NCBI GenBank assembly: GCA_002937505.1
Contig: PTJY01000003.1
Span: 316,060 to 380,059 of the forward strand
Origin: Alphaproteobacteria bacterium MarineAlpha12_Bin1
Lineage (GTDB): Bacteria > Pseudomonadota > Alphaproteobacteria > UBA6615
DNA length: 64,000 nucleotides
Direction: 5' to 3'
How positions within the stretch are numbered: the stretch's first letter is position 1; each line of letters starts with the position of its first letter. A model generated the notes under the pieces. The model saw only the letters and a list, made by a program, of their open reading frames with translations. It searched no databases and was not told where the DNA came from. Position numbers and translations under genes: made by a program. Shown here piece after piece: positions 18,313 to 28,768 of the stretch.

Positions 18313-19626
18313 ATGATACCGCGATATTCAAGACAAGAAATGAAAGAAATTTGGGAGCCTGAAAACAAATTTCGTATTTGGTTTAGTATTGAAGCGCACG
18401 CATGTGATGCAATGGCAGAACTGGGTGTTATCCCCAAGGAAGCAGCTCAAGCTGTCTGGGAAAATGGGAAATGGGATATCGCCCGTATAGATGAGCTCGA
18501 GGCGGAAACCAAACATGACGTAATCGCATTTTTAACAAACCTTGCTGAAAATGTAGGACCTGAAGCAAGGTTCATTCACCAAGGAATGACCTCATCGGAT
18601 GTTCTTGACACCTGCCTTTCTGTGCAAATGTCGCAAGCGGCTGATTTAATTATCTCTGATTTAGATTCCTTAATGAAATCTATTGAGATAAAAGCACAAG
18701 AACATAAGCACACCATATGCATTGGCCGTAGTCACGGAATTCATGCTGAACCAACGACATTTGGATTAAAGCTTGCTGGACATTATGCTGAATTCGACCG
18801 CTGCAAAAAAAGGATGACTAAAGCTCGAAAAGAAATATCTACCTGCGCTATCTCAGGAGCTGTGGGAACTTATTCAAGTATTGACCCGAGTGTAGAGACA
18901 TATGTAGCTTCAAAACTTGATCTTTCTGTCGAACCTATATCAACCCAAATCATCCCAAGAGATAGACACGCTGAATTTTTCTCGACATTAGGAATTATTT
19001 CTGGAGCAATTGAGCGTCTATCTACCGAAGTTCGCCACTTACAAAGAACTGAAGTTCGCGAAGTAGAAGAGTATTTTTCTCCAGGTCAAAAAGGTTCAAG
19101 CGCCATGCCTCATAAACGTAATCCAGTTTTGACAGAAAATTTAACTGGCATAGCTAGATTAATAAGGGGAATGGTTCTTCCCGCTCTAGAAAACATTACA
19201 TTATGGCACGAGCGCGACATCTCACATTCTTCTGTAGAAAGGGTGACTGCTCCAGATGCAACTATTTTAGTGGATTTCGCCTTAAATCGACTTAATACAG
19301 TAGTTACTAATTTAGTCGTTTACCCTGATGAAATGATGAAAAACCTTAACCGTTTAGGAGGCTTGATCTATTCACAAAGAGTTTTGTTAGCTCTTACTCA
19401 AAATGGAATGGACCGTGAAGAGGCATATTCACTCGTCCAACGAAATGCAATGGAGGTCTGGGAGTTAGAAGAAGATAAACGCCCTGGAGCTTTTTATAGA
19501 CTTTTAGAAAATGATCCATCTATCTCCAAAATGCTTCAGAAAAAAACTCTTGAAGAACTTTTTGACATCAAGCATTACACAAAACACATTGATTTAATTT
19601 TTTCACGGGTTTTCGAAGAATCATGA
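18313..19626 (+). CDS. purB: Adenylosuccinate lyase
   Basis: Acts twice in purine synthesis, splitting fumarate from SAICAR and from adenylosuccinate. Signature SSAMPHKRNP is near residues 262-271, with GMTSSDVLDTC and GRSHGIHAEPTTFG before it, the conserved lyase blocks. Length 437 residues is typical. The stop TGA overlaps ATG of the DUF1491 gene (ATGA), so the two are coupled. The rest of the pathway (purC-S-Q-L) follows from 23048. Confidence 0.97.
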   Translation: MIPRYSRQEMKEIWEPENKFRIWFSIEAHACDAMAELGVIPKEAAQAVWENGKWDIARIDELEAETKHDVIAFLTNLAENVGPEARFIHQGMTSSDVLDTCLSVQMSQAADLIISDLDSLMKSIEIKAQEHKHTICIGRSHGIHAEPTTFGLKLAGHYAEFDRCKKRMTKARKEISTCAISGAVGTYSSIDPSVETYVASKLDLSVEPISTQIIPRDRHAEFFSTLGIISGAIERLSTEVRHLQRTEVREVEEYFSPGQKGSSAMPHKRNPVLTENLTGIARLIRGMVLPALENITLWHERDISHSSVERVTAPDATILVDFALNRLNTVVTNLVVYPDEMMKNLNRLGGLIYSQRVLLALTQNGMDREEAYSLVQRNAMEVWELEEDKRPGAFYRLLENDPSISKMLQKKTLEELFDIKHYTKHIDLIFSRVFEES

Positions 19627-19964
19627 TTGAGGATCGACTACCCACAGAATTGTGGGTAACTGCAGGATTAAGACGCTGTAACAATGAAGGAATTCCTGCG
19701 ACTGTGGTGAAAAAAGGAGAAAAACAAAGCGGAACTGTCATCCTAAAAATCAACCAATTGGATAAAAATTTCAAAGTTTTTACGCAAGGACGCAATGTTG
19801 CAGGTAAGCTAATGTGGTATCCTGCCTTGAACGATAAAAGTGTTGAGGAATCAGAGGCAGACTCATACCTAGAGCGTACTGCTAGCTTAGACCCTGATGT
19901 GTGGATAATAGAAATTGAGCATCGAGACGGTTGGCATCCGTTCGAAAAAGGGATCTTTACGTAG
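19623..19964 (+). CDS. DUF1491 family protein
   Basis: A 113-residue protein, largely alphaproteobacterial, with the family's N-terminal ELWVTAGLRRCNNEGIPATVV and C-terminal DPDVWIIEIEHRDGWHPF. Function is not known. Coupled to purB by a 4-base overlap, and convergent 2 bases before the DUF1476 gene; this order is often seen in alphaproteobacteria and supports the family assignment. Confidence 0.85.
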   Translation: MIEDRLPTELWVTAGLRRCNNEGIPATVVKKGEKQSGTVILKINQLDKNFKVFTQGRNVAGKLMWYPALNDKSVEESEADSYLERTASLDPDVWIIEIEHRDGWHPFEKGIFT

Positions 19965-19966
19965 AA

Positions 19967-20290
19967 TTAGTCTTCGGTTTGAACCTGCCCTATAGCAACT
20001 TCTAATAAATCATCCATTTTTTGGCGAAGTTCTTTTTCGGAAATATCTATCTCTTTGCCCTGTAAGTCTGTCAATACTTTTTGCAGAACATCATCATCAC
20101 CAGGCTTTTCAAAATCAGATTTTATTACCTCTTTAGAGTATGACTCACTCTCTAATTCATTTAGACCCATCATTTGAGCTGCCCAGACTCCTAATAGTTT
20201 GTTACGGCGTGCGGTAGCTTTAAAACGAAGCTCTTGATCAAGTTTAAATTTTGCTTCAAATGCTTTTTCTCGTTCATTAAAATCAGCCAT
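19967..20290 (-). CDS. ATPase inhibitor zeta subunit (DUF1476)
   Basis: A 107-residue all-helical protein: FNEREKAFEAKFKLDQELRF at the start, ARRNKLLGVWAAQMMGL next and a C-terminal LRQKMDDLLEVA. These match the DUF1476/zeta family. In Paracoccus denitrificans zeta binds F1-ATPase and blocks reverse rotation, and the family is confined mainly to Alphaproteobacteria, so this is also a lineage marker. The ATP synthase operon is not in the window. Confidence 0.93.
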   Translation of the reverse strand: MADFNEREKAFEAKFKLDQELRFKATARRNKLLGVWAAQMMGLNELESESYSKEVIKSDFEKPGDDDVLQKVLTDLQGKEIDISEKELRQKMDDLLEVAIGQVQTED

Positions 20291-20423
20291 CAGCCTTCTC
20301 TCCTATATTGTATAACCAGTTATATAGTTTGGACCTTTAGATAAACAAGATATAATAACGCTTTAATACATTTTTAGCGTTTTTTTTTAAATCTATCGAA
20401 TTTTATTAAGGTTATAGTTAGTA

Positions 20424-21173
20424 ATGTGTACTCTCTTAATACTTCGTCGACCTGGGCATGAATGGCCTTTAATCCTCGCTGCAAACCGAGATGAAATTAT
20501 TTCCAGACCATGGTTACCTCCTGGTCGCCACTGGCCCGATCGTCCCCATGTAGTAGCGGGAAAAGATGAAGAGGCGGGAGGAACCTGGCTCGGCGTAAAT
20601 GACCATGGCGTCGGAGCCGCTATTCTTAATAGAGAAGGCTCTCTTGGCCCCATGGATGAAAAAAGAACAAGAGGTGAACTGGTCTTGGAAGCTCTTGATC
20701 ACTCGGACGCAGAAACCGCAGCATATTACTTGCGTGAAATTGATTGCGAATCCTATCGTTCGTTTAATTTAATAATTTCAGATAATAATAATGGCTTTTG
20801 GCTCAAGAATACTGGGTCTGGAAATATTACTTCTACCTCATTACCAATCGGTTTAAGTATGATTACATCAGGAGAACTGAATGATAGACAGAGTCCACGT
20901 TTAGACTTTTATTTTGATAAGTTCCTGTCCGCAAAAGAGCCTGATATTGACAAAAATAATTGGACGACTTGGCAAAATCTTCTAGCCTCTCGGAGAAAAG
21001 AGATGGAATTAGACCCGAATCAAAGCATGTGTATAGTAACTGAAACTGGTTATGGAACAGTTTCAAGCTCTATTATCGCCTTCCCCTCACAAGAATTACT
21101 CAACGCAAAGTGCGAGTGGCGGTTCTGTTCTGGTCGACCTGATAAGAATCCGTTTGAAGTAGTTGATTTATAG
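20424..21173 (+). CDS. NRDE (TANGO2-like) family protein
   Basis: A 249-residue protein with the N-terminal MCTLLILRR and NRDE box (AANRDE), then GKDEEAGGTWLGVNDHGVGAAILNR, the hallmark of the NRDE/TANGO2 family. The catalytic-type Cys2 would be the N-terminal nucleophile after Met removal. Function in bacteria is not established; eukaryotic TANGO2 affects secretion and haem or lipid handling. Its last 6 bases overlap the convergent hydrolase gene. Confidence 0.88.
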   Translation: MCTLLILRRPGHEWPLILAANRDEIISRPWLPPGRHWPDRPHVVAGKDEEAGGTWLGVNDHGVGAAILNREGSLGPMDEKRTRGELVLEALDHSDAETAAYYLREIDCESYRSFNLIISDNNNGFWLKNTGSGNITSTSLPIGLSMITSGELNDRQSPRLDFYFDKFLSAKEPDIDKNNWTTWQNLLASRRKEMELDPNQSMCIVTETGYGTVSSSIIAFPSQELLNAKCEWRFCSGRPDKNPFEVVDL

Positions 21174-22076
21174 ATATTTCTCAAACCATAGAACTGCCTC
21201 AGACATTCCCAATTCATGCATTTCAGGATTGCAAAAATAGTAAGATTCATAATGTTGAGCCTTAGGCAACTTAACTAGTTTTTTTGGTTCACCTAATTGA
21301 GAATAACAGCCAAATTGTTCTTCAGGCGGAACAGTACAGTCATCTTCTGCATAAATAACCAAAACTGGACGGGGTGAAATTAAATGAGCGACCTTCTCAG
21401 GTTTAAATCGCATGCAAGCCTCAGCGCTTTCGAGATCATAGTCGGAAACATAATGGCCGTGTTTTTGATGGTGTTGTTCAATCACGCCAAGAGTATGAGG
21501 GTCTGTAAGCATTATATCCAACAGTGGCATTTTAGTTATTTCTCCTGTTTTCACTCTTTTGTATGCTGCCTCAGTAACCTGCTCCTGAAAACTCAACCAC
21601 TCGTGCGGACGGCGAGCATTCGCCAACCACCTTTCCCCATCAGAAACTCCCACTGAGTTCACAACAACTTTAATTCTTTCATCAAAAGCTGCACACCAAA
21701 TGGCAGAAGCGCCACCCCAACTAGTTCCGTATAACCCCATTCTATTCTTATCGACTCCTTCAATTGTTTCTAAGAAAGTGAATGCATCATGTACGTCTTG
21801 TGCCTGCTCCAAAGGTCGGTGGCGCCCCCTAAGTCCTTCGCTTTCACCAAAACCTCGATGATCTGGTGCAATTACAAAATATCCCTCTTCCCAAAGTCTA
21901 CGAGGTACATCCATCCCATAAACTTCTTTCATGCCACTGTAACCATGCAGGCAAACAATTGCAGGACGCAACGGGTCTCCGGGAGACCAATTATCTGGCG
22001 TGTATAAATGTGCAGCTATTGAGAGGGTATCACTATAATAGTTAACCTCCTGCCAATTTTTTTTTCTTTCACTCAT
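21168..22076 (-). CDS. Alpha/beta hydrolase (Xaa-Pro peptidase/esterase-like)
   Basis: A 302-residue alpha/beta hydrolase. HGYSGMKEVYG is the oxyanion-hole loop, GTSWGGAS near residue 119 is the GxSxG nucleophile elbow, D near YAEDDCTVP is the acid and H in AQHYESYY the base. No signal peptide. Substrate unclear: the fold covers esterases, peptidases and lactonases. It converges with the NRDE gene and diverges from the SDR gene across an 81-base gap. Confidence 0.88.
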   Translation of the reverse strand: MSERKKNWQEVNYYSDTLSIAAHLYTPDNWSPGDPLRPAIVCLHGYSGMKEVYGMDVPRRLWEEGYFVIAPDHRGFGESEGLRGRHRPLEQAQDVHDAFTFLETIEGVDKNRMGLYGTSWGGASAIWCAAFDERIKVVVNSVGVSDGERWLANARRPHEWLSFQEQVTEAAYKRVKTGEITKMPLLDIMLTDPHTLGVIEQHHQKHGHYVSDYDLESAEACMRFKPEKVAHLISPRPVLVIYAEDDCTVPPEEQFGCYSQLGEPKKLVKLPKAQHYESYYFCNPEMHELGMSEAVLWFEKYL

Positions 22077-22157
22077 TATTATTTTCCCTAATTATGACTA
22101 CGCTACGCTTTTTATATATATAATAAAGAAATCTAAAAATTAAGAAATGAGCTAGCA

Positions 22158-22910
22158 ATGAATAAATTAGACTTAATTGGGCGGACGGCAATTGTTACGG
22201 GCGGAGCGAAGGGTATAGGTTTAGCAATAGCTACTCGCTTTATTCACTCAGGCGCCAATGTGACTATTTGGGACATAGATGAAGATCGTCTTAAGCAGAG
22301 CATCGATTTATTGGAAAACAAGGGAGCAGTTAAGACAGAAGTTGTTGACGTCACCAATAAGAAAAGCATAGAGGCTGCAACCAATAAGGTGCTGGAATCT
22401 GAGAATAAAATTGATATTCTTGTTAACAATGCAGGTGCTGTTGGCACTCTAGCCCCAGTATGGGAACAACCCATAGAGAATTGGGAAAAAATGCTCCGAC
22501 TTAATCTTACCAGTGCCTTTATGTGTTGTCAGATTATAGTCCCATCAATGATTTCTAAAAAATATGGGAGAGTAGTCAATATCGCTTCCAACGGTGGTAA
22601 AATAGGAATAAAAAATAATTCAGGATATGCAGCTGCCAAAGCAGGATTGATTAGTTTAACAAAATCTCTATCGAAGGAAGTAGCTAAAACCGGGGTTTTA
22701 GTTAACTGTATAACTCCTGGCGGAGCTAACACTGAGCTTTTCGATAAACTTTCAAACGAATATCGCACAACAATAGAAGAGGGTATGGAGCTAGGACGGC
22801 TTGTTGAACCGGCAGAAATAGCTGCACTAGCTGCCTGGCTAGCTTCCGAAGAATGCTCTTTCAGCACAGGGGCAGCATTTGATATTTCAGGAGGAAGAGC
22901 GGACTACTGA
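22158..22910 (+). CDS. Short-chain dehydrogenase/reductase (SDR)
   Basis: A 250-residue classical SDR: TGGAKGIGLA near residue 14 binds the dinucleotide, NNAG follows, and the triad runs SNGG serine, then Y and K of YAAAKAG (YxxxK). The D-rich DIDED after the first fold suggests NAD rather than NADP preference. C-terminal PAEIAALAAWLASEECSF and FDISGG are typical of 3-oxoacyl-ACP reductase-like SDRs, but the true substrate is unknown. Divergent from the hydrolase at 21168. Confidence 0.92.
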   Translation: MNKLDLIGRTAIVTGGAKGIGLAIATRFIHSGANVTIWDIDEDRLKQSIDLLENKGAVKTEVVDVTNKKSIEAATNKVLESENKIDILVNNAGAVGTLAPVWEQPIENWEKMLRLNLTSAFMCCQIIVPSMISKKYGRVVNIASNGGKIGIKNNSGYAAAKAGLISLTKSLSKEVAKTGVLVNCITPGGANTELFDKLSNEYRTTIEEGMELGRLVEPAEIAALAAWLASEECSFSTGAAFDISGGRADY

Positions 22911-23047
22911 CCAATTCTGTTAAATTTAAAGTCTGAAAACGTTTGATTAAATTTCATAGAGTCAGATAGAATTTGCAAGTGATCGGGCAAAGAATGTCTG
23001 ACTGCTATGTATAACAATTTTTTCACAACCCCCCGGAAACTAATTTA

Positions 23048-23812
23048 ATGCCACAACGAAGAAAAGTTTACGAAGGCAAGGCTAAAGTCCTTTTTGAAGG
23101 CCCAGAACCCGGTACATTGGTGCAACATTTTAAGGATGACGCAACAGCTTATAATAATCAAAAAAAAGGAATAATAACAGGTAAAGGTGTTATCAATAAT
23201 CGAATATCTGAGCACCTTATGTTACAACTTTCCCGAGCAGGAATTCCAACGCATTTTTTACGTAGATTGAATATGCGTGAACAATTGGTCAAACAGGTAG
23301 AGATAATTCCTATAGAGGTCATCGTTAGAAATGTTGCCGCTGGATCAATTTGCAAAAGATTGGGTCTTGAAGAGGGCTCTGAGTTACCACGATCTATTGT
23401 CGAATACTGCTATAAGTCAGATGAACTAAACGATCCACTAATCTCTGAAGACCATATAACTGCTTTTTCTTGGGCGACCCCACAAGAAATAGATGAAATG
23501 TTTACAATGAGTTTACGTATTAATGATTTTTTAACAGGCTTATTTATTGGAGTTAACCTCAAGTTAGTCGACTTTAAAATTGAATTTGGGAGACACTACC
23601 AGGATGACCTAGTAAGGGTTATTTTAGCTGATGAAATAACTCCCGATAGTTGTCGTTTGTGGGACACTATTACTAATGAAAAGTTGGACAAAGATAGATT
23701 TCGTCGTGATTTAGGCGGAGTGGAAGAAGCGTATCAAGAAGTAGCTCGTCGGCTCGGGATAACACCCGAGTCAGCAAATCAAGAAAATGAGTCGACCATA
23801 AAACTACGGTAA
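23048..23812 (+). CDS. purC: Phosphoribosylaminoimidazole-succinocarboxamide synthase (SAICAR synthetase)
   Basis: Joins CAIR and aspartate in purine synthesis. The start [16 protein letters not shown], the early [14 protein letters not shown] (ATP-binding) and [17 protein letters not shown] with [29 protein letters not shown] are conserved purC blocks. Length 254 residues is normal. First gene of the purC-purS-purQ-purL series; purS follows after 18 bases. Confidence 0.97.
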   Translation: MPQRRKVYEGKAKVLFEGPEPGTLVQHFKDDATAYNNQKKGIITGKGVINNRISEHLMLQLSRAGIPTHFLRRLNMREQLVKQVEIIPIEVIVRNVAAGSICKRLGLEEGSELPRSIVEYCYKSDELNDPLISEDHITAFSWATPQEIDEMFTMSLRINDFLTGLFIGVNLKLVDFKIEFGRHYQDDLVRVILADEITPDSCRLWDTITNEKLDKDRFRRDLGGVEEAYQEVARRLGITPESANQENESTIKLR

Positions 23813-23830
23813 TAACGGTGAAAAATCTCG

Positions 23831-24073
23831 ATGAAACTAAATATCCACATAACACTTAAAAATGGAGTACTTGACCCCCAAGGGAGGGCAATCAAGCAGT
23901 CTCTTAACGAATTAGGCTTTCATGAGGCAGAGGAAGTTCGTCAAGGTAAGTATCTAGAAATAGAATTAGATGAATTAGACCCTAACAAAGCAATAATTAA
24001 AGCCAACGATATGTGTGAGAAGCTGCTCGCCAACACAGTTATTGAGAATTACCACGTTGAGATAGACGAGTGA
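23831..24073 (+). CDS. purS: Phosphoribosylformylglycinamidine synthase subunit PurS
   Basis: A small 80-residue subunit that holds PurQ and PurL together in the FGAM synthase complex. The pattern LKNGVLDPQGRAIKQSLNELGF near the start and VENYHVEIDE at the end are typical. Its presence matches the short PurL (726 residues), which needs PurS and PurQ, unlike the large enterobacterial enzyme. Confidence 0.96.
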   Translation: MKLNIHITLKNGVLDPQGRAIKQSLNELGFHEAEEVRQGKYLEIELDELDPNKAIIKANDMCEKLLANTVIENYHVEIDE

Positions 24074-24156
24074 TCTGTTTTTATTAACTTAATGCTATCA
24101 AAATATTCTCACTCCTGTATTTTTCACCATTGTTAGCCATAGCTAGAGTATAGAAA

Positions 24157-24849
24157 ATGTCAGTAGCCGTCATAGTGTTTCCTGGATCAAATTGTGATAG
24201 GGATATAGCAGTTGCCATAGAAGCAGCAACAAATATCTCTCCTACAATGATTTGGCACCAAGAAACGAGCTTACCTAAATGTGAATTTATTGTAATTCCC
24301 GGAGGGTTTTCATATGGCGACTATTTGAGATCTGGTGCCATAGCAGCATTAAGCCCCGTGATGCACTCGGTAGTCGACCAGGCTAAAAAAGGCACACCAG
24401 TTCTTGGTATTTGTAACGGATTCCAAATTCTTACTGAAACAGGTCTTTTACCAGGTACACTAATGCGTAATGCAAATCTGAAATTTATATGTCGAGATAT
24501 AACTCTGAAAGTCGAACAAAACACAAACTTATTTACTAGTGAATACAAAAGTGGTGAAATTTTAACTATTCCTATAGCTCATCATGATGGAAATTATTTT
24601 GCCGACCCTGAAACTATTAATTTTTTAGAAAATGATGAGCGAGTGGCCTTTCGTTACTGCGACTCTGAAGGTCAAATAACTAAAAGCTCAAATCCAAATG
24701 GTTCGATAAATAATATTGCGGGCATACTTAATCGGGAGGGAAATGTTTTGGGAATGATGCCTCACCCCGAACGGCTAACAGAAAAACTATTAGGTGGGAT
24801 AGATGGCAAACCTTTTTTTTCTGCTATTGCTAAGGCAATTAACTTATGA
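24157..24849 (+). CDS. purQ: Phosphoribosylformylglycinamidine synthase subunit PurQ
   Basis: Glutaminase subunit of FGAM synthase. Class I amidotransferase fold: nucleophile C86 in LGICNGFQ, with PHPER near the end giving the His-Glu pair. [14 protein letters not shown] at the start is also typical. ATG of purL at 24846 overlaps its TGA by 4 bases (ATGA), indicating coupled translation. Confidence 0.97.
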   Translation: MSVAVIVFPGSNCDRDIAVAIEAATNISPTMIWHQETSLPKCEFIVIPGGFSYGDYLRSGAIAALSPVMHSVVDQAKKGTPVLGICNGFQILTETGLLPGTLMRNANLKFICRDITLKVEQNTNLFTSEYKSGEILTIPIAHHDGNYFADPETINFLENDERVAFRYCDSEGQITKSSNPNGSINNIAGILNREGNVLGMMPHPERLTEKLLGGIDGKPFFSAIAKAINL

Positions 24850-27026
24850 CCATTCAAAGCACTAATACTAGAGATCTCATGGGTCTCAGCAAAAAAGAAT
24901 ATGATTTAATTTTACATTTATTAGGCCGTAACCCTAATGATACTGAACTTGGAATCTTTTCAGTCATGTGGTCAGAGCACTGCTCTTATAAGTCTTCAAA
25001 AAAATGGCTCAAAAAACTGCCGGTTGAAGGGTCACATGTAATACAAGGCCCCGGAGAAAACGCAGGTGTAGTTGATATAGGGGATGGATTAGCCGTGGTT
25101 TTTAAAATTGAAAGTCATAATCATCCAAGCTTTATAGAGCCTTTTCAGGGAGCTGCTACTGGAGTGGGTGGCATCTTACGCGATGTATTCACAATGGGTG
25201 CACGGCCAATTGCAAATCTAAACGCTCTACGTTTTGGAAGCATAGAAAATGAAAAAACTCGTCATTTATTAGGTGGTGTTGTCGCTGGGATTGGAGGATA
25301 TGGCAACTGCGTTGGAGTACCCACAGTTGGCGGAGAGATCAACTTTGATCCCTCGTATAATGGAAACATCCTCGTGAATGCAATGACAGTCGGAGTAGCT
25401 AAAAAAGATAAAATTTTCTATTCTGCTGCAGCTGGAATAGACTTACCCGTGGTCTATGTTGGTTCTAAAACAGGAAGAGATGGAATTCATGGGGCAACCA
25501 TGGCTTCAGCTGAATTCGCAGACGATTCGAGTGAAAAGAGGCCCACTGTACAAGTCGGAGATCCATTTACAGAAAAATTGTTGTTGGAAGCTTGCTTAGA
25601 GTTAATGGAAACGGATGCCATAATCGCTATTCAAGATATGGGTGCGGCGGGATTAACCTCCTCTTCAGTTGAAATGGCAAGCAAAGGAGGTGTAGGAATT
25701 CAACTTAACATGAATCTAGTACCACGACGTGAAGCAAGTATGACAACCTACGAAATCATGTTATCGGAAAGCCAAGAGCGGATGCTCATGGTACTAAAGC
25801 CAGATCAAGAAGAAACAGCACGTAAAATATTTAAAAAATGGGATCTAGATTTTTCGGTGATTGGATCAACAAATAACACCGGCTACTTGACTTTACTTGA
25901 GAATGGAAAAACAACAGCACATATTCCTATAGATCCACTCGTTAGTGCTGCTCCAGAATACGATCGTGATTGGACTATCGCCAGTTCTACAAAAATTGGC
26001 AATAAGGTTAGTCCTCCTAGCAGCATCAATGAAGCCTTATTGACATTAATTGGAAGTCCAGATTTGTGCTCACGACATTGGGTGTGGGAACAATATGACC
26101 ATATGGTTATGGCAGACACAATTATACGACCAGGCGCTGATGCGGCTCTCGTTCGAGTTCATGGCACAAAAAAGGGAATTGCCATGACAACTGATTGCAC
26201 GCCAAGGTATGTGAAATCCAATCCCATAGAAGGAGGGAAGCAAGCGGTTGCCGAAGCGTGGCGAAATATAACCTCTGTGGGCGCCAAACCGCTAGCCATT
26301 ACCAATAACTTAAACTTCGGCAATCCGGAAAAGCCATCAATTATGGGTCAGTTAGTTGGCTCCATAAAAGGCATGAGCGAGGCCTGTAAGGCCTTCAATT
26401 GTCCAGTAGTTTCCGGTAATGTTTCTCTCTACAACGAAACAAACAATGAAGCCATTTTACCAACTCCTGTAATTGGTTGTGTAGGGCTAATAGAAGATAT
26501 TGAAAAATCCATAACCTTGGACTTTAAGGCTACTGAAGAAACAATTTTTGTTATCGGAAAAACATATGGTTGGTTAGGTTGCTCAGCTTATCAGAAATTG
26601 TTTTCAAATATAAGCGATGTACAACCTCCGCCTGTAGACTTAATAAAAGAGAAAAAAAATGGCGAATTCGTAAGATTTCTTATAGACAACTATCTATTAA
26701 CTTCTTGTCATGATATCAGCGATGGCGGAATTGGGGTTGCTCTAGCCGAGATGTCTATAGCCGGCGGGATAGGGGCTATAATTAATACTTCGGAAAACAT
26801 ACCAATACACAATTGGCTTTTCGGAGAAGATCAGGGTCGTTATATCATTGCTTCGAATGATCCCAATTCTATTATTACCTTTGCTGAACAATATGATATA
26901 GAGATAGAACTAATAGGAAAAACAGTTGAGACCACGTTGACACTACCAGGAGACGGACCTATACCCGTATCGGAACTCAAAGCAGCTCATGAGCGTTGGC
27001 TCCCAGAGTATATGGGAACAGTATAA
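24846..27026 (+). CDS. purL: Phosphoribosylformylglycinamidine synthase subunit PurL
   Basis: ATP-dependent synthase subunit turning FGAR to FGAM with ammonia from Pur[18 protein letters not shown] near residue 38 and the [15 protein letters not shown] block, then [10 protein letters not shown]-like and [15 protein letters not shown] motifs, then [16 protein letters not shown], are all conserved. Length 726 residues is the short type. The 4-base overlap with purQ supports the chosen ATG. Confidence 0.97.
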   Translation: MTIQSTNTRDLMGLSKKEYDLILHLLGRNPNDTELGIFSVMWSEHCSYKSSKKWLKKLPVEGSHVIQGPGENAGVVDIGDGLAVVFKIESHNHPSFIEPFQGAATGVGGILRDVFTMGARPIANLNALRFGSIENEKTRHLLGGVVAGIGGYGNCVGVPTVGGEINFDPSYNGNILVNAMTVGVAKKDKIFYSAAAGIDLPVVYVGSKTGRDGIHGATMASAEFADDSSEKRPTVQVGDPFTEKLLLEACLELMETDAIIAIQDMGAAGLTSSSVEMASKGGVGIQLNMNLVPRREASMTTYEIMLSESQERMLMVLKPDQEETARKIFKKWDLDFSVIGSTNNTGYLTLLENGKTTAHIPIDPLVSAAPEYDRDWTIASSTKIGNKVSPPSSINEALLTLIGSPDLCSRHWVWEQYDHMVMADTIIRPGADAALVRVHGTKKGIAMTTDCTPRYVKSNPIEGGKQAVAEAWRNITSVGAKPLAITNNLNFGNPEKPSIMGQLVGSIKGMSEACKAFNCPVVSGNVSLYNETNNEAILPTPVIGCVGLIEDIEKSITLDFKATEETIFVIGKTYGWLGCSAYQKLFSNISDVQPPPVDLIKEKKNGEFVRFLIDNYLLTSCHDISDGGIGVALAEMSIAGGIGAIINTSENIPIHNWLFGEDQGRYIIASNDPNSIITFAEQYDIEIELIGKTVETTLTLPGDGPIPVSELKAAHERWLPEYMGTV

Positions 27027-27071
27027 TGAAAAAATGCATTGATGAACTGAGAGGTGGGCTAGGATAAACTA

Positions 27072-27311
27072 ATGCCTATGCAAGCAAATGAAATAGAGCG
27101 CCTAATTAAGCTGGCTTTACCAGATGCTGAAGTGCGCATAGATGATTTGAGGGGGGATGGAGACCATTACCTCGCACATGTTGCATCGAATGAATTTGAA
27201 GGCAAGACACGAGTGCAGCAACATCAACTTGTTTATCAAGCCCTTCAAGGTAAAATGGGTGGTGATCTACACGCATTGGCTTTACAAACAACCTTAAAAA
27301 ACAAAATTTAG
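27072..27311 (+). CDS. BolA family protein
   Basis: A 79-residue BolA-like protein with the LVYQALQGKMGGDLHALAL C-terminal helix. BolA proteins bind [2Fe-2S] clusters with monothiol glutaredoxins, and the CGFS glutaredoxin gene lies 39 bases downstream, a classic pairing. The conserved histidines H57 and H75 or so can ligate the shared cluster. Role is iron-sulfur handling or iron sensing. Follows purL, as usual in alphaproteobacteria. Confidence 0.92.
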   Translation: MPMQANEIERLIKLALPDAEVRIDDLRGDGDHYLAHVASNEFEGKTRVQQHQLVYQALQGKMGGDLHALALQTTLKNKI

Positions 27312-27350
27312 AAAATTTAAGAGCAATAAACCGAATAGGGTCAAAAAATA

Positions 27351-27686
27351 ATGACAGAAAATCTTGCTATGGACCGTATAAAACATCAGGTTTTGGAAAA
27401 TGATGTTATGTTATTTATGAAAGGCTCACCCGTATTTCCACAATGTGGCTTCTCAGCTGCGGTAGTCCAAATTCTTAACCATATGGGAGTAAAGTACAGC
27501 TCTACGGATGTACTAGAAGACCCAGAAGTTCGCCAAGGAATCAAAGATTTCTCAAACTGGCCAACAATTCCCCAGCTTTATGTGAAAGGTGAATTTGTAG
27601 GTGGATGTGATATTCTTCGAGAAATGTTTGAGGCAGGAGAATTAGAGGATTACTTTGATAAAGCGGGCGTTTTAAGAGAATCTTAA
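27351..27686 (+). CDS. grxD: Monothiol glutaredoxin Grx4 (CGFS type)
   Basis: A 111-residue glutaredoxin with active site C32-G-F-S. FMKGSP near residue 22 and [20 protein letters not shown] provide the glutathione site. CGFS proteins carry [2Fe-2S] clusters with BolA and transfer them. Directly downstream of the BolA gene, 39 bases apart. Confidence 0.96.
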   Translation: MTENLAMDRIKHQVLENDVMLFMKGSPVFPQCGFSAAVVQILNHMGVKYSSTDVLEDPEVRQGIKDFSNWPTIPQLYVKGEFVGGCDILREMFEAGELEDYFDKAGVLRES

Positions 27687-27852
27687 TATAGTTCAGTAAT
27701 ATGAAATACCTGTTTTATTCCGAACGACGCTCTCCTTCTCACACGCCCAGAATCACAATTTCGTCTGAGACAATACTCTGACTAACAATCATACTTCAAA
27801 CCCCATTAAGCGCGACCTGAGCAGAGAAGAGCTTTCTGGAATTTGTTACGCT

Positions 27853-28695
27853 TTGATAGCTTTCTTAATCTGGGGGTTTACGCCTTTCTATTTTCGCTTG
27901 CTATCGGACTTAGGTGCTGTCGAAATTGTATCTCACCGGGTTCTTTGGTGTGTCGTTTTTATGTCTCTATTACTAACTATAAACCGTGAATGGTTATCAG
28001 TTAGAGATGCGTTATGCCATAGACATACCCTGATGGCTCTTTTTTCTAGCTCTGTTTTGGTCAGCATCAACTGGAGCATGTACGTCTATTCAGTAATCAG
28101 CAACCAACTAATTGCTTCAAGTTTAGGATACTTTTTGAGTCCACTAGTTAGTGTATTTCTTGGATTTATATTTTTGAGAGAAAGACTAAGCTGGATGCAA
28201 TGGCTTGCAGTGTTTCTAGCTGCATGTGCTGTTTCAAACCAATTCATCTCATACGGAGATGTGCCATGGATAGCTGTAACAATTGCCTTCACCTTTGGCC
28301 TTTATGGATTGATCCGCAAAACCGTTCACGCAAATAGTGGTGTGGGATTATTTATAGAATGTCTTTTACTTGCCCCATTTTGTTTGTCTTACTTACTGTG
28401 GTTAGAGTGGCAAGGAATAGGATCATTTCCTTCTGAAGAAACTAAGCTAAACCTTCTTTTAATTTCAGCCGGCATAATCACGGGATTTCCTTTGCTTATG
28501 TATGCTGCTGGAGCAAGAAGAATTCGTCTCACTACAATTGGTTTATTTCAGTATTTTACTCCGTCCACCTATTTGGTAATTGCTGTTTACTTTTTTGGAG
28601 AAAGTTTTACCCTTAACGAATGGATAACCTTTGGACTTTTATGGATTGGATTATTTATTTATTCAGTTGAGGTCTGGAGAACCAGATTAGTTTGA
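27853..28695 (+). CDS. rarD: RarD-like EamA-family transporter
   Basis: A 280-residue (from TTG 27853) or longer membrane protein with about ten helices in two EamA halves; FLIWGFTPFYFRLL in the first helix, SSLGYFLSPLVSVFLGFIFLRERL and SPSTYLVIAVYFFGESF-like segments fit RarD. The start is uncertain: the conserved RxGxxYAL lead-in of RarD lies upstream in the same frame (27838-27852) and the frame stays open back to TGA 27766, but no ATG, GTG or TTG is available there; only rare CTG 27817 or ATT 27805. So the real start may be a rare codon. Transport substrate unknown. Confidence 0.85.
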   Translation: MIAFLIWGFTPFYFRLLSDLGAVEIVSHRVLWCVVFMSLLLTINREWLSVRDALCHRHTLMALFSSSVLVSINWSMYVYSVISNQLIASSLGYFLSPLVSVFLGFIFLRERLSWMQWLAVFLAACAVSNQFISYGDVPWIAVTIAFTFGLYGLIRKTVHANSGVGLFIECLLLAPFCLSYLLWLEWQGIGSFPSEETKLNLLLISAGIITGFPLLMYAAGARRIRLTTIGLFQYFTPSTYLVIAVYFFGESFTLNEWITFGLLWIGLFIYSVEVWRTRLV

Positions 28696-28768
28696 AAAAA
28701 CAGTCTTGAAAGCAAGATACAACTCCAATATATAAACCATTATATAATCTAGGAATGGGGCTAATATT

